From an uncultured Clostridia bacterium (GTDB lineage: Bacteria; Bacillota; Clostridia; Oscillospirales; Ruminococcaceae), in contig CANDEV010000007.1 of NCBI GenBank assembly GCA_947383835.1, positions 91,226 to 155,225 of the forward strand: a stretch of 64,000 bases of DNA. The letters run 5' to 3'. The translations under genes were made by a program, and so were the position numbers. The notes beneath the pieces are model-generated. The model did not search any database. It saw nothing but the letters and a program-made list of their open reading frames with translations, and was not told the origin of the DNA. Of the stretch, positions 1 to 7,743 are shown piece after piece. Position 1 is the stretch's first letter. Each line of letters opens with the position of its first letter.

Positions 1-1262
1 ATTTTGTCGTACATGGTCGTCCACAGCTTTTTATAGCTTTCGGGCTGACAGCTTCCCCACCAGAACCAGCCGCCCGCAGCCTCGTGGAGGGGTCTCCATA
101 TTACGGGCACGCCCTGATCCCGCAGCCTTGCAAGCTGTACGGAGATATTGTCGATGTCAGCCATGAGCAGGTCGTAGCCCCGCTGATCCTCGCCGTTCAT
201 GATTTTGTCCAGATCAATGTTGGAATGTTCGATATAAAAGGAGCTGTACCATGGGTGTCCCTCGCTGTTCATGGCGTATTCCTCGGGGGAATTCCAGTGC
301 CAGCAGAACTGGACGATACCGCCTGCGTTTTCGTACCAGTCATAGGCGTACTCCACGGTTTTTCCGTTTGCGCCGTTGGCAACGTTTGCAGCGGAATAGT
401 CCATCATATCAAGTCCCAAAACAGCAAACTGCTTGCCTGTCGTGCGCTCTATCTGGGAAAATTCCGAGGAAAGCCGTCCCTCGTCCGCAAACTGTCCCGT
501 AAGGCTGTACTTGCCGTAAATATCACAGAGGAATTTGTACAGGCTTTTCGTATGCTCGTCGGCGTTGGGGTTTGAAAGATTTTCCGCGACCTTGTAGGTG
601 TCCACCGTGACCGCAGCGCTTGCGGTAATTTTCAGGCAGTCGAAATCCGTGTATCCCCATGAGGGAACAAGAGCTATCTCACGGCTGCCGGCGTCAAGGT
701 AGATATTATTCAGCTTGGAGTCCACCAGTGCGCCGTCGGAGTTGCATACAATGCTTCCCGTGTTTTCGCCGTCGATATAAACGAAATTTTCTCTGCCGCT
801 GTCTCCCGCGTGAGAAACGAAGTTAAGGTCGTAAAAGCCCGCGTTTTCTATCTCTGCGGTAAATTTTATCCTGTCGTTTCCCTTGCCGAGGGTGACAAAG
901 GCGTCTCCCGAATAGCCCTCTCCGCCCTGCACGGAGCAATTTCCCTCAAGAGCCGCGTCCTCCGCCTCGATAGTAAGGGAGAAGTCCGCCGCCGCGCCGT
1001 TTTCGGTGAGCGGGTAATCGCTAAGGTCAAGGGACGTGTTATATTCCGTCCGCAGTTCGCCGTAGATCGCGGTTATTTTTTCATATTCGGCAGCCGTGTC
1101 GGCATCCGCAGGCGTACCTGCCGCCGCTGTTTCGCCCTGAACGGTTCCTTCCGCCGCGGAGGTCTCGCCGCCGTCAGGCTCGGACTGTTCCTTTGAACAG
1201 GCGGAAAATATCATACCTGCGGCAACAGCCGCGCACAAAAATTTTGAAGTACCTTTTTTCAT
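1..1262 (-). CDS. GH26 beta-mannanase lipoprotein with N-terminal CBM35-like domain (3' end beyond window)
   Basis: Endo-beta-1,4-mannanase acting outside the cell on mannan, glucomannan or galactomannan. The visible 420 codons start at ATG 1262 behind a GAAAGGA ribosome site. A lipoprotein signal peptide (basic MKKGTSK, hydrophobic stretch, Cys at about residue 22) is followed by a low-complexity linker rich in Thr/Ala/Glu. Next comes a beta-sandwich of about 130 residues beginning 'LTIEAEDA', typical of CBM6/35 modules. The GH26 barrel begins near residue 230 with features such as 'HWNSPEEYAMNSEGHPWY' and 'VIWRPLHEAAGGWFWWG', whose Glu is the family's acid/base residue. The nucleophile Glu should lie beyond the left edge, so completeness cannot be judged. 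It diverges from a sugar-binding lipoprotein and probably feeds the importer and GH3 enzyme encoded nearby. GH26 also contains other beta-glycan specificities, so mannan is likely, not proven. Confidence 0.92.
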   Translation of the reverse strand, partial: MKKGTSKFLCAAVAAGMIFSACSKEQSEPDGGETSAAEGTVQGETAAAGTPADADTAAEYEKITAIYGELRTEYNTSLDLSDYPLTENGAAADFSLTIEAEDAALEGNCSVQGGEGYSGDAFVTLGKGNDRIKFTAEIENAGFYDLNFVSHAGDSGRENFVYIDGENTGSIVCNSDGALVDSKLNNIYLDAGSREIALVPSWGYTDFDCLKITASAAVTVDTYKVAENLSNPNADEHTKSLYKFLCDIYGKYSLTGQFADEGRLSSEFSQIERTTGKQFAVLGLDMMDYSAANVANGANGKTVEYAYDWYENAGGIVQFCWHWNSPEEYAMNSEGHPWYSSFYIEHSNIDLDKIMNGEDQRGYDLLMADIDNISVQLARLRDQGVPVIWRPLHEAAGGWFWWGSCQPESYKKLWTTMYDK

Positions 1263-1299
1263 AGCAAACGTCCTTTCAAAATATAAAGTTCTTAATGAT

Positions 1300-1328
1300 A
1301 TATTACCCTAAATTTTGAATTATGTCAA
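1300..1328 (-). promoter_or_regulatory. sigma-A type promoter for the GH26 gene
   Basis: On the minus strand TTGACA (1323-1328) is followed after 17 bases by TAATAT (1300-1305), about 40 bases before the GH26 start. It diverges from the promoter at 1461-1489. The roughly 130 bases between the two are AT-rich and are the natural place for operators of a shared regulator. Confidence 0.7.
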
Positions 1329-1460
1329 CTTAAAATTTTGAATATACTTTGGTATTTTGAACATTGCTGATTTTGGTAAACCGCGTATTTACCGCTGCTT
1401 GATAAAATAAGTCAAAATATTTGATTATTCAAAAAACCAATGCGTGTTCAAAAATTATTA

Positions 1461-1489
1461 TTGACAAAAGCTTTTTTGCGTTATATACT
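1461..1489 (+). promoter_or_regulatory. sigma-A type promoter for the sugar-binding lipoprotein gene
   Basis: TTGACA (1461-1466), a 17-base spacer and TATACT (1484-1489) lie about 90 bases upstream of the start at 1580. This is the better conserved of the two divergent promoters in the 1263-1579 gene-free stretch. Confidence 0.75.
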
Positions 1490-1579
1490 GAAATAAAGAA
1501 AGGTTAGAAATTTGAATATGCTTGCCGGCAAAACATATTCCCGAAAAAATAAAAATTTTTTTGAAAGGATTTGGAATTT

Positions 1580-2992
1580 ATGAACAAGAAATTCAAAAGA
1601 AGCTTTTCATTTGCATTAGCGGCGTTTTTAACGGCGGGACTTGCGGGCTGTACGGACGGCGAAGAAAATTCCTCCGAAACAACAACGACCACAGCCGCTT
1701 CGGTGAACACCGAACAGCTCAGCGATGAGGAGCAGCAGGCTGTAAACGACGCTGCGGATTCCCTGCTTACAGACAAGGAGCTTGAAAACAAAACAATAAA
1801 ATGGCTTGCCCATTACGATCTTAACCCGGACAGCAGAGGCGGCTCGAAGTCCGTGGCTCTTGAGATGTTTGAGACAAAATACGGCGGAAATATCGAGTAT
1901 GTACCAACAACGTGGGAAAACCGCTGGTCCGATCTTTCCACCCATGTGCTGGGCGGCGACGGCGTGGATTTCTTCCCCTTTGAGACAAGAGCAGTACCCA
2001 AGGGCATAGTTTCGGGAATGTTCGTGCCTGTGGACGATTACATCGACCTTAACAGCGAGATATGGCAGGAGACCGCTCCGTTTATGGAGGAATTTGTTTT
2101 CGGAGGCAAGCATTATGAGCTTTGTACCGGCGTTACTCCCGAGGCTGTTGTTATCTACAGCAAAAAAACCATAAGCGAAAACGGTTATGACGACCCGTGG
2201 GAGCTTTATAAGGCGGGAGAGTGGAACTGGGATACATTTAAAAATATGCTTACGGATTTTGTGGATCCCGACAACGACCGCTACGGTCTGGACGGCTACT
2301 ATTACCAAAAGGCTCTCGGTACCTCTTCGGGAACCTCCGTTGTAAGGGTAAACAACGGCTTGCTGGAGCTTACCCTTGACAGTCCACAGCTTGACAAGGC
2401 AATGAACCTTGCGGAGGATATGTACTCCCACGGTCTGTTCTTTGACAAGTCACTTTTCAACTGGTCGGAGCAGGCGCAGATGATGGGAGAGGGCAGACAG
2501 CTTTTCTATTTCGGCGGTTCATGGGTCTTGGAAACGGCGCAGAATTCCTTGGGAATAGACCCTGCCGACGCGGCAATGGTACCCGTGCCCTGCTGTCCCG
2601 ACTATGACCCTGCGTATTCGATAATACCCGACGGCTTTATGCTCTGCAAGGGTACTGCAAACCCCGAGGGCGTGGCAAGGTACGCCGAGTGCTGCATAGC
2701 TGCTTCCCTTGATGAAAGTGCAAAGCAGATAAGCGACGAAAAGAAAAAGCGCGATTATCACTGGACAGACGAGCTTCTGGAGCAGTACTACGAGTGCAGC
2801 AATTCCGCAAAGGAGCACCCGTTCTATGATATGTCCTACGGTATTTCCGACGACTTTGTTTCGGCTGTTACCGATAATGTTATGTACAAGCCCTTTGAAG
2901 GCTCGTCCTACGCCCAGGGCAAGGAGGCTTCGAGAGGCGTTGCCCAGACCCTTGCGGACGAGGTGAACGCCGACCTTTCAAAATTAAATTAA
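1580..2992 (+). CDS. Extracellular solute-binding lipoprotein (carbohydrate ABC transporter, family 1 type)
   Basis: Predicted 470-residue binding protein that captures sugars or oligosaccharides outside the membrane for an ABC importer. The signal peptide ends in a lipobox with Cys at residue 24 ('TAGLAGC'), then a Thr/Glu-rich linker. The body has the usual features of large sugar-binding proteins, for example 'WLAHYDLNPDSRG', 'TWENRWSDLSTHVL' and 'YFGGSWVLE'. ATG 1580 is preferred to TTG 1571, because the AAAGGA site at 1563-1568 is well spaced only for the ATG. No permease gene follows: the next gene is an AraC regulator. It may therefore use the permease pair encoded at 6775-9243, or serve as a sensor partner. 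Substrate is inferred from the GH26 neighbour only. Confidence 0.87.
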   Translation: MNKKFKRSFSFALAAFLTAGLAGCTDGEENSSETTTTTAASVNTEQLSDEEQQAVNDAADSLLTDKELENKTIKWLAHYDLNPDSRGGSKSVALEMFETKYGGNIEYVPTTWENRWSDLSTHVLGGDGVDFFPFETRAVPKGIVSGMFVPVDDYIDLNSEIWQETAPFMEEFVFGGKHYELCTGVTPEAVVIYSKKTISENGYDDPWELYKAGEWNWDTFKNMLTDFVDPDNDRYGLDGYYYQKALGTSSGTSVVRVNNGLLELTLDSPQLDKAMNLAEDMYSHGLFFDKSLFNWSEQAQMMGEGRQLFYFGGSWVLETAQNSLGIDPADAAMVPVPCCPDYDPAYSIIPDGFMLCKGTANPEGVARYAECCIAASLDESAKQISDEKKKRDYHWTDELLEQYYECSNSAKEHPFYDMSYGISDDFVSAVTDNVMYKPFEGSSYAQGKEASRGVAQTLADEVNADLSKLN

Positions 2993-3010
2993 AAATATTA
3001 AATTAAAATT

Positions 3011-3071
3011 CTTCATATGCCGAAAAGAGCTTCCCGTCATTTTGACGGCGAAGCTTTCGGCGTATATGAAG
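3011..3071 (+). other. Long hairpin between binding-protein and AraC genes
   Basis: An outer stem (CTTCATATGCCGAAA with TTTCGGCGTATATGAAG) encloses an inner stem CCGTC/GACGG. No T-run follows, so it looks like an mRNA-stabilising or processing hairpin that lowers but does not abolish read-through into the AraC gene. Confidence 0.5.
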
Positions 3072-3093
3072 ATAACGGAGAGGCGGTATTTTT

Positions 3094-3933
3094 ATGGCAA
3101 TAAATCAAAACATCTATCCATACGGTATGCAGGTGAAAAACCTGCCCGTGTATCTTACGGGAATAGGCGGAAGCGAGTATCAGTACCACGTCAAGCGTCC
3201 CGAGGGTTATAACTGGCACCAGATACTTTTCAGCGCAAAGGGCAGGGGCTGCCTTAAATTCGACAATACAAGCCTGACGCTGGAGGAAAACAGTTTTTTC
3301 TTTCTGCCCGCCGGCTATCCTCATGAATATTTTCCCGTGGGGAATAGCTGGGACGTCCGCTGGACGGCGTTTGACGGCTATGCCTGCCGCCATATTTTAA
3401 GTGAATTCGGCATGACGAAGCCCGTGTCTGTAAAGCTTGAGGACTCAAGCGCAATGCAGAGCCTTTTCAACAAAATGCTTGCGGCGCAGAAGTCCGACAT
3501 AGTTTACGGCGACTATACCTGTTCGGGACTTATTTATCAGTATGTAATAGAATTTCACAGGCTTTCCTCAGACAAAAGTCTTACCGGCGGCGTTGACCGA
3601 AGCGATATTTTAGTGCCGGTGCTGAATTATATAGACGAAAATTTCAGAGAGAACTTCCCCATGACGGCGCTGGCGGAGCAGGCGGGGATATCGCCGCAGC
3701 ATTTGTGCAGGGTGTTCAAGCAGACAATGAATATGCGTCCCAACGAGTATCTGACGCGCCGCCGCATAAACGAAGCGAAGCAGCTTTTGACCGACACAAA
3801 GCTTACCGTTGCCGAGGTGGGGGAAAGGAGCGGGTTTTCCGACACAGGATATTTCAGCACGGTTTTCAGGAGGTATGAGGGGATATCCCCCTCTGAATAC
3901 AAAAAGCGGGGAACTCCCCGCGGAAGCTTGTAA
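3094..3933 (+). CDS. AraC-family transcriptional regulator (cupin sensor plus double HTH)
   Basis: A 279-residue DNA-binding protein. The first half is a cupin-like arm with 'PEGYNWHQILFSAKGRG' and 'FFLPAGYPHEYFP', the ligand-binding fold of sugar-responsive AraC proteins. The last 100 residues carry the two helix-turn-helix units: 'MTALAEQAGISPQHLCRVFK' and 'TVAEVGERSGFSDTGYFSTV' followed by 'GISPSEYKK'. Start ATG 3094 follows a GGAG site. It is co-oriented with the binding-protein gene 100 bases upstream and probably controls the glycan locus, including the divergent GH26 gene. The last codons run close to the R1 repeat beginning at 3934. Confidence 0.92.
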   Translation: MAINQNIYPYGMQVKNLPVYLTGIGGSEYQYHVKRPEGYNWHQILFSAKGRGCLKFDNTSLTLEENSFFFLPAGYPHEYFPVGNSWDVRWTAFDGYACRHILSEFGMTKPVSVKLEDSSAMQSLFNKMLAAQKSDIVYGDYTCSGLIYQYVIEFHRLSSDKSLTGGVDRSDILVPVLNYIDENFRENFPMTALAEQAGISPQHLCRVFKQTMNMRPNEYLTRRRINEAKQLLTDTKLTVAEVGERSGFSDTGYFSTVFRRYEGISPSEYKKRGTPRGSL

Positions 3934-4070
3934 TACTATAGCAATCCATAAAAATAACCATACTGTAGGGGCGGGGTCTCCCCGCCCGCGATACAAAAAT
4001 ATACTGAACCACGGGACGGGAAACCCGTCCCCTACAGATACGGTTATTATTTTGTCGGATTGCTATAGTA
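3934..4070. repeat. R1 repeat copy a: 137-bp MITE-like element with perfect terminal inverted repeats
   Basis: The 14-base ends are exact inverses: TACTATAGCAATCC (3934-3947) and GGATTGCTATAGTA (4057-4070). The similarity continues inward on both sides through AAAATAACC and CTGTAGGGG. The centre holds palindromes of the GGGGCGGGGtctCCCCGCCC and ACGGGaaaCCCGT kind. Ends of the form TA-CTATAG...CTATAG-TA fit insertion at a TA dinucleotide, as in IS630/mariner-type miniature elements. No coding capacity. Related copies are at 41269, 54864, 58747 and 59594, with a core fragment at 6719. Confidence 0.8.
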
Positions 4071-4085
4071 TAAATACATAAAAAC

Positions 4086-4110
4086 AAGGCGGGAAATTTC
4101 TTCCCGCCTT
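4086..4110 (-). terminator. Terminator of the Xre regulator gene
   Basis: A GC-rich stem AAGGCGGGAA/TTCCCGCCTT with a 5-base loop is followed on the minus strand by a T-rich tract (GTTTTTATG). It lies 50 bases past the stop of the minus-strand Xre gene and separates it from the R1 element. Confidence 0.75.
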
Positions 4111-4160
4111 AAAATAATATTTTTGATTATTGCCGAGGCAGGAATAAAGCCTGTCCGCTG

Positions 4161-4457
4161 TTATTTTTCTTTAAGCGATTTGAAGTAATCAACAAGCTTT
4201 ATGACCATTTCTTGTTCCTGTGTGTTAAGCTCGGTAATATCGACTTTTATTCCGTCGTCAAGACTGAGCAGGTAATCGGTGGAAACTCCGAATATCCTCG
4301 ACAGTTCTACAAGGTAAATGCTTGACGGCGTAGAAAGGGACATCTCCCATGAGTTTACTGCGCTTCTTGAAATTCCGAGCCGTCTTGCAAGCTGCGTTTG
4401 GGTCATACCGCTTTTTTCCCGCAGTGATTTTATGCGGTCTGCAATAAAAAGAATCAT
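4161..4457 (-). CDS. Xre-family helix-turn-helix regulator
   Basis: Small (98-residue) Cro/CI-type DNA-binding protein. The HTH_3 domain covers about residues 6-60: 'IKSLREKSGMTQTQLARRLG' then 'ISRSAVNSWE' and 'YLVELSRIFGVSTDYLL', as in phage-type repressors. A short acidic C-terminal helix follows. ATG 4457 is chosen over the in-frame TTG 4463, because the AGGGGGA ribosome site abuts the TTG but is 6 bases from the ATG. It stands alone between terminators, so its target cannot be read from context; nearby candidates are the importer operon and the plus-strand promoter at 4578. Confidence 0.88.
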   Translation of the reverse strand: MILFIADRIKSLREKSGMTQTQLARRLGISRSAVNSWEMSLSTPSSIYLVELSRIFGVSTDYLLSLDDGIKVDITELNTQEQEMVIKLVDYFKSLKEK

Positions 4458-4577
4458 TTTCAATCCCCCTTTTGATTATTATACACTACTTTAAATGATA
4501 GTAACATATCTTAAAAGATGTATTAATTATTGTGTAATTTTGATAAATATATAATTAATCATTAGTGATTATTTTAC

Positions 4578-4606
4578 TTGACAAGGTTAAAAATATGTGG
4601 TATACT
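4578..4606 (+). promoter_or_regulatory. Consensus promoter with no plus-strand gene downstream
   Basis: TTGACA (4578-4583), 17 bases, then TATACT (4601-4606) with an extended TGG before it. It points rightward into the 3' end of a minus-strand gene. No plus-strand coding region follows. The strong hairpin at 4629-4661 would form near the 5' end of any transcript. Confidence 0.6.
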
Positions 4607-4617
4607 TTTTTCAGACG

Positions 4618-4661
4618 GAAAAAATAAACTCCGCGCTCCCTTTGTTATAGGGAGCGCGGAG
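4618..4661 (-). terminator. Strong terminator of the importer operon
   Basis: A perfect 12-base-pair stem CTCCGCGCTCCC/GGGAGCGCGGAG (4629-4640 with 4650-4661) and a 9-base loop, followed on the minus strand by TTTATTTTTT. It ends transcription 40 bases after the binding-protein stop. Confidence 0.9.
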
Positions 4662-4699
4662 ACTCAAATAGTTTTACCTTTGAGAAATTACCGCCGCAA

Positions 4700-6589
4700 T
4701 TACTTGCGAGCCTCTTCTTCAAGAGCGTGTCTTATTGCAGCCTCGTTCTCGCACCACGCAAGGCACTGACCGTCGGGGTCGTAGTCCTTGCACTTCTGTA
4801 CCATGCCTGCAACGATCTGATCGTATTCCTCGTCGCTTGAAGCGTAGATCGCTTTCCATGAGTCGCTTACGATACATTTAGCGACCTGTTCCCAGATGAT
4901 CTTAAGCTCGTCGGACTTTTTGGTCTCGGTATATGATGTTCCCAAAGAGACCTTGTGAGGAACGCTGTCCATGTACATCTGCATTGTGAACTGTCCGGAA
5001 TAGTCACGCCAATCCTGGAAGATCTCATACTTTGTATCCACGAGACGGCTCGCCCAGTTCTCGCAGTTGTATGTTTCGCCGTTGGAATCGGGGTTGGGAG
5101 CGTCCTTAGACCATGTGGTATTGTTCGCCTGGAACGTGCCGTCGTTGAAGCTTCCGCCGCCCCATTCGTCAGGCATTATAGTACCCTTTCTGTCCTTATA
5201 CGCAAGCTCGCCAAATTCGGTGAAGTGAGTCAAGCCGTCCTCGTCGTAGTACCAGCAAAGGTCCTTCGGTCCCCACCAGTATGTCATGTAACCCTCGGGA
5301 GTGGAGAGGTAGTTGATGATAGCCATGCAAAGCTCGGGGTACTCGGTGCTTGCGCCGATCGTCCATATTCTGTTGCTGCCCAGTACGTTCATGCCGTAGC
5401 AAAGGGGTGTTGCGTCCTTGGGAATAAGGGGATACATTCCTGTGCCGCCCTCAAGGTGAGCTTCGCTGTTATAAAGCTGTGAGCCTGCGTAGTCGAAGAT
5501 AGAGTAGAATACGCCGCCTGCCTGAACCTTTTCACTCATTTCGTTATAGGTCTGAGTCATGGAGTTGGGGTCGATAAGTCCCGCCTGATAAAGCTTGTTG
5601 AAGAATTTGAGAGCCTTTTGATAAGGACTGTCAGCTTCAAGAGCGTCCATATACTCGCCTGTATCAACGTCGTAAAGACCGAAGCCAAGCTCGTCGTAGC
5701 CCCAGTAGCAGGTAGCGAACGCCTTAACGTACATTACCATATTTCCGTCCCAGTCGGGCCACATGGAGATAGCGTAGCTTTCATTTCCGTTTTCGTCCTT
5801 GGGCTGTATCTTCTTCATCTCTACAAAAACGTCGTAAAGATCGTCAATGGTGTTTACCGTGGGGTAGCCAAGCTGCTTGTACAGATCCCAGCGCAAGTCC
5901 ATTGTGTAGAAGAACGCTTCGTGGTCGTCGGTGCTTTCGGCAACGTTGTGACCGAAGCCGTGAACAATATGCTCCGCGCCTATGGATTCGTTAAGGTTGG
6001 CGTTGTTTTCAAGAGCGTAGGGCATATGAGCTTCTATATAAGGACCGTACTCGGTAAGTATTTTGTCCTCGTTCCAGTCAAAGAGCATACTCTCCTTGGC
6101 GGCGCGCTGATACTGCTCGCCGTTTGAGCCGAACACAACGATGTCGCCCAGATTTCCCGATTCCATACGTGTGTCGAACATACCGTCAGTATCGGGGATA
6201 ATTGTCATTTCAACGTTAAATTCACGCTTCATGACCTCGGCAAACCAGCCTGTGAGCTTTCCGGAATAGTTGGCAAGCTGGCTGAAAACGGTAAGCTGAA
6301 TGGGTTCGTCCGTACCGTAAAGGTCGGCGAAATACTCCGCGCCGTAAGGGTTCGCGGTAGTGTCGCTGCCGTCGGAGGCGTTTGCGGTATCTCCGCCCTC
6401 GGTGACCGCGTTGTCTCCGCCGTCTGCGGCTGCGTCAGTGTTGTCGCCGTTGTTTGCCGTTGTAACGGCAGCGTTTCCGCTGTCGCCGTCGCCTCCCGCA
6501 AGCTCGTCGGGAGTTTTAGCTCCGCAGCCTGCAAGTGTGCCGAGCATTGCCAATGAGGTAAGCCCTGCTATAAGCTTTTTGAGTTTCAT
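4700..6589 (-). CDS. Large extracellular solute-binding lipoprotein of an LplA/YtcQ-type importer
   Basis: A 629-residue sugar-binding lipoprotein, longer than the usual 400-450 residues of family 1 and typical of the LplA/YtcQ group that pairs with LplB/LplC-like permeases. Signal peptide with lipobox 'LAMLGTLAGC' (Cys 22), then an Asp/Gly/Asn/Thr-rich spacer to about residue 80. The binding domain follows ('DEPIQLTVFSQLANYSGKLT', 'MTIIPDTDGMFDTRM', 'NYLSTPEGYMTYWWGPKD'), rich in aromatic residues as expected for glycan stacking. It is the last gene of the operon, 185 bases after the second permease, with an R1-type palindrome in the gap. Such gaps often let the binding protein be made in excess. 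The ligand is probably a beta-linked oligosaccharide, judged only from the GH26 and GH3 neighbours. Confidence 0.88.
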   Translation of the reverse strand: MKLKKLIAGLTSLAMLGTLAGCGAKTPDELAGGDGDSGNAAVTTANNGDNTDAAADGGDNAVTEGGDTANASDGSDTTANPYGAEYFADLYGTDEPIQLTVFSQLANYSGKLTGWFAEVMKREFNVEMTIIPDTDGMFDTRMESGNLGDIVVFGSNGEQYQRAAKESMLFDWNEDKILTEYGPYIEAHMPYALENNANLNESIGAEHIVHGFGHNVAESTDDHEAFFYTMDLRWDLYKQLGYPTVNTIDDLYDVFVEMKKIQPKDENGNESYAISMWPDWDGNMVMYVKAFATCYWGYDELGFGLYDVDTGEYMDALEADSPYQKALKFFNKLYQAGLIDPNSMTQTYNEMSEKVQAGGVFYSIFDYAGSQLYNSEAHLEGGTGMYPLIPKDATPLCYGMNVLGSNRIWTIGASTEYPELCMAIINYLSTPEGYMTYWWGPKDLCWYYDEDGLTHFTEFGELAYKDRKGTIMPDEWGGGSFNDGTFQANNTTWSKDAPNPDSNGETYNCENWASRLVDTKYEIFQDWRDYSGQFTMQMYMDSVPHKVSLGTSYTETKKSDELKIIWEQVAKCIVSDSWKAIYASSDEEYDQIVAGMVQKCKDYDPDGQCLAWCENEAAIRHALEEEARK

Positions 6590-6718
6590 TTGTGAAATCG
6601 TTCCTTTCCTATTAGATTTTTAGAATTTCAGAAGCAAGAGGCAAGAATATTTTACCTCCTGCATTTTGTCGGAAATTTGCAATACTGTACAAAAAATATG
6701 TGATATAATTTCATTGTA

Positions 6719-6746
6719 AACGCGGGACGGGAAACCCGTCCCCTAC
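6719..6746. repeat. R1 core fragment (REP-like palindrome)
   Basis: A GCGGGACGGGaaaCCCGTCCC palindrome plus CCTACA, matching the centre of the full R1 copies at 3934 and 59594 but lacking the terminal inverted repeats. It sits inside the importer operon between permease and binding-protein genes, where a stable hairpin would protect upstream mRNA from 3' decay. Confidence 0.6.
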
Positions 6747-6774
6747 AAATGCTAAAGCAACTGTCAACTGAAAA

Positions 6775-7731
6775 TCAGCCTTTAACCGCGCCTAACATAA
6801 GACCCTTTTCAAAGTACTTCTGCATGAACGGGTATACGCACAAAATCGGGATTATCGTTACCATTGAAATGGTGTACTGGAGCGTTTTGGTGCTCATCTG
6901 ACCCGCTATGTTGCCCATATCTCCGCCGTTTGCGATCGCGCCTAAGTTGGAGCTTTTGTTCAGATAGATGTACAGCCTGTGCTGAAGAGTGTAAAGCTCC
7001 GGCGTGTTGGCGTTGAGGATAAGAGAGTCCTGGAAGGAGTTCCAATGCCCCACCGCGCCGAATATGGCTATGGTTGCAAGAATAGGCTTGCTCAACGGCC
7101 ATATTATCTTTCGGAATATCGTCCAGTAGCTTGCTCCGTCCATATAGGCGCTCTCCTCTATCTCTCCCGGTATGGACTCAACGTAGGTCTTTACCAGAAT
7201 GATGTTATAGGGCGATATGATGCCGGGGATTATGTACGCCGCGAATGTGTCGGTAAGACCAAGCATAGCCATGTTCAGATACCAGGGGATAAGTCCCGCG
7301 TTGAAGTACATCGTGATCACAAGGAAGCGGTACCAGAACTGTCTGTGCCACATTTCCTTTTTAGTTACAAGATAACCTGCCAGCGCGGAGGTGAATACCA
7401 TTAGCGCCGTACCTAAAAACGTTCTTATAACGGTAATAAGAACAGAGGTCCACAAGTCGCCCACATTGCCCATTTGAATGTAGTTTGACAGCGTGATGCC
7501 TTTTGGGAGTAACGTTACCGCGCCGCGGTTGATAAACTCATTGCTTGAAATGGTGTTGATAAAAATGTAATAGAACGGGAAAATACAGCTTAATGTAAAA
7601 ATTGCGAAGAACGTGTAGTTTATTATCGAAAATATTATGTCTCCCGTTGTGAGCTTGATGTGAGAGGTTGTGTCCGATATTTCGTCTGCCGACTTTTTCT
7701 TGCTGCCGCCGAGATTGATTCCGTTATCCAT
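6775..7731 (-). CDS. Carbohydrate ABC transporter permease, LplC/YtcP type
   Basis: A 318-residue inner-membrane subunit, one half of the importer channel. Six hydrophobic segments follow a polar start, as in MalG-type permeases. The cytoplasmic EAA loop that docks to the ATPase is visible as 'ESAYMDGASYWTIFRKIIWP'. It begins 12 bases after the stop of the partner permease with an AAGGAGG site, so the two are translationally coupled. No ATP-binding gene is present in the window; importers of this class usually share a general MsmX/MsmK-type ATPase encoded elsewhere. Confidence 0.93.
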   Translation of the reverse strand: MDNGINLGGSKKKSADEISDTTSHIKLTTGDIIFSIINYTFFAIFTLSCIFPFYYIFINTISSNEFINRGAVTLLPKGITLSNYIQMGNVGDLWTSVLITVIRTFLGTALMVFTSALAGYLVTKKEMWHRQFWYRFLVITMYFNAGLIPWYLNMAMLGLTDTFAAYIIPGIISPYNIILVKTYVESIPGEIEESAYMDGASYWTIFRKIIWPLSKPILATIAIFGAVGHWNSFQDSLILNANTPELYTLQHRLYIYLNKSSNLGAIANGGDMGNIAGQMSTKTLQYTISMVTIIPILCVYPFMQKYFEKGLMLGAVKG

Positions 7732-7743
7732 TCCTGCACCTCC

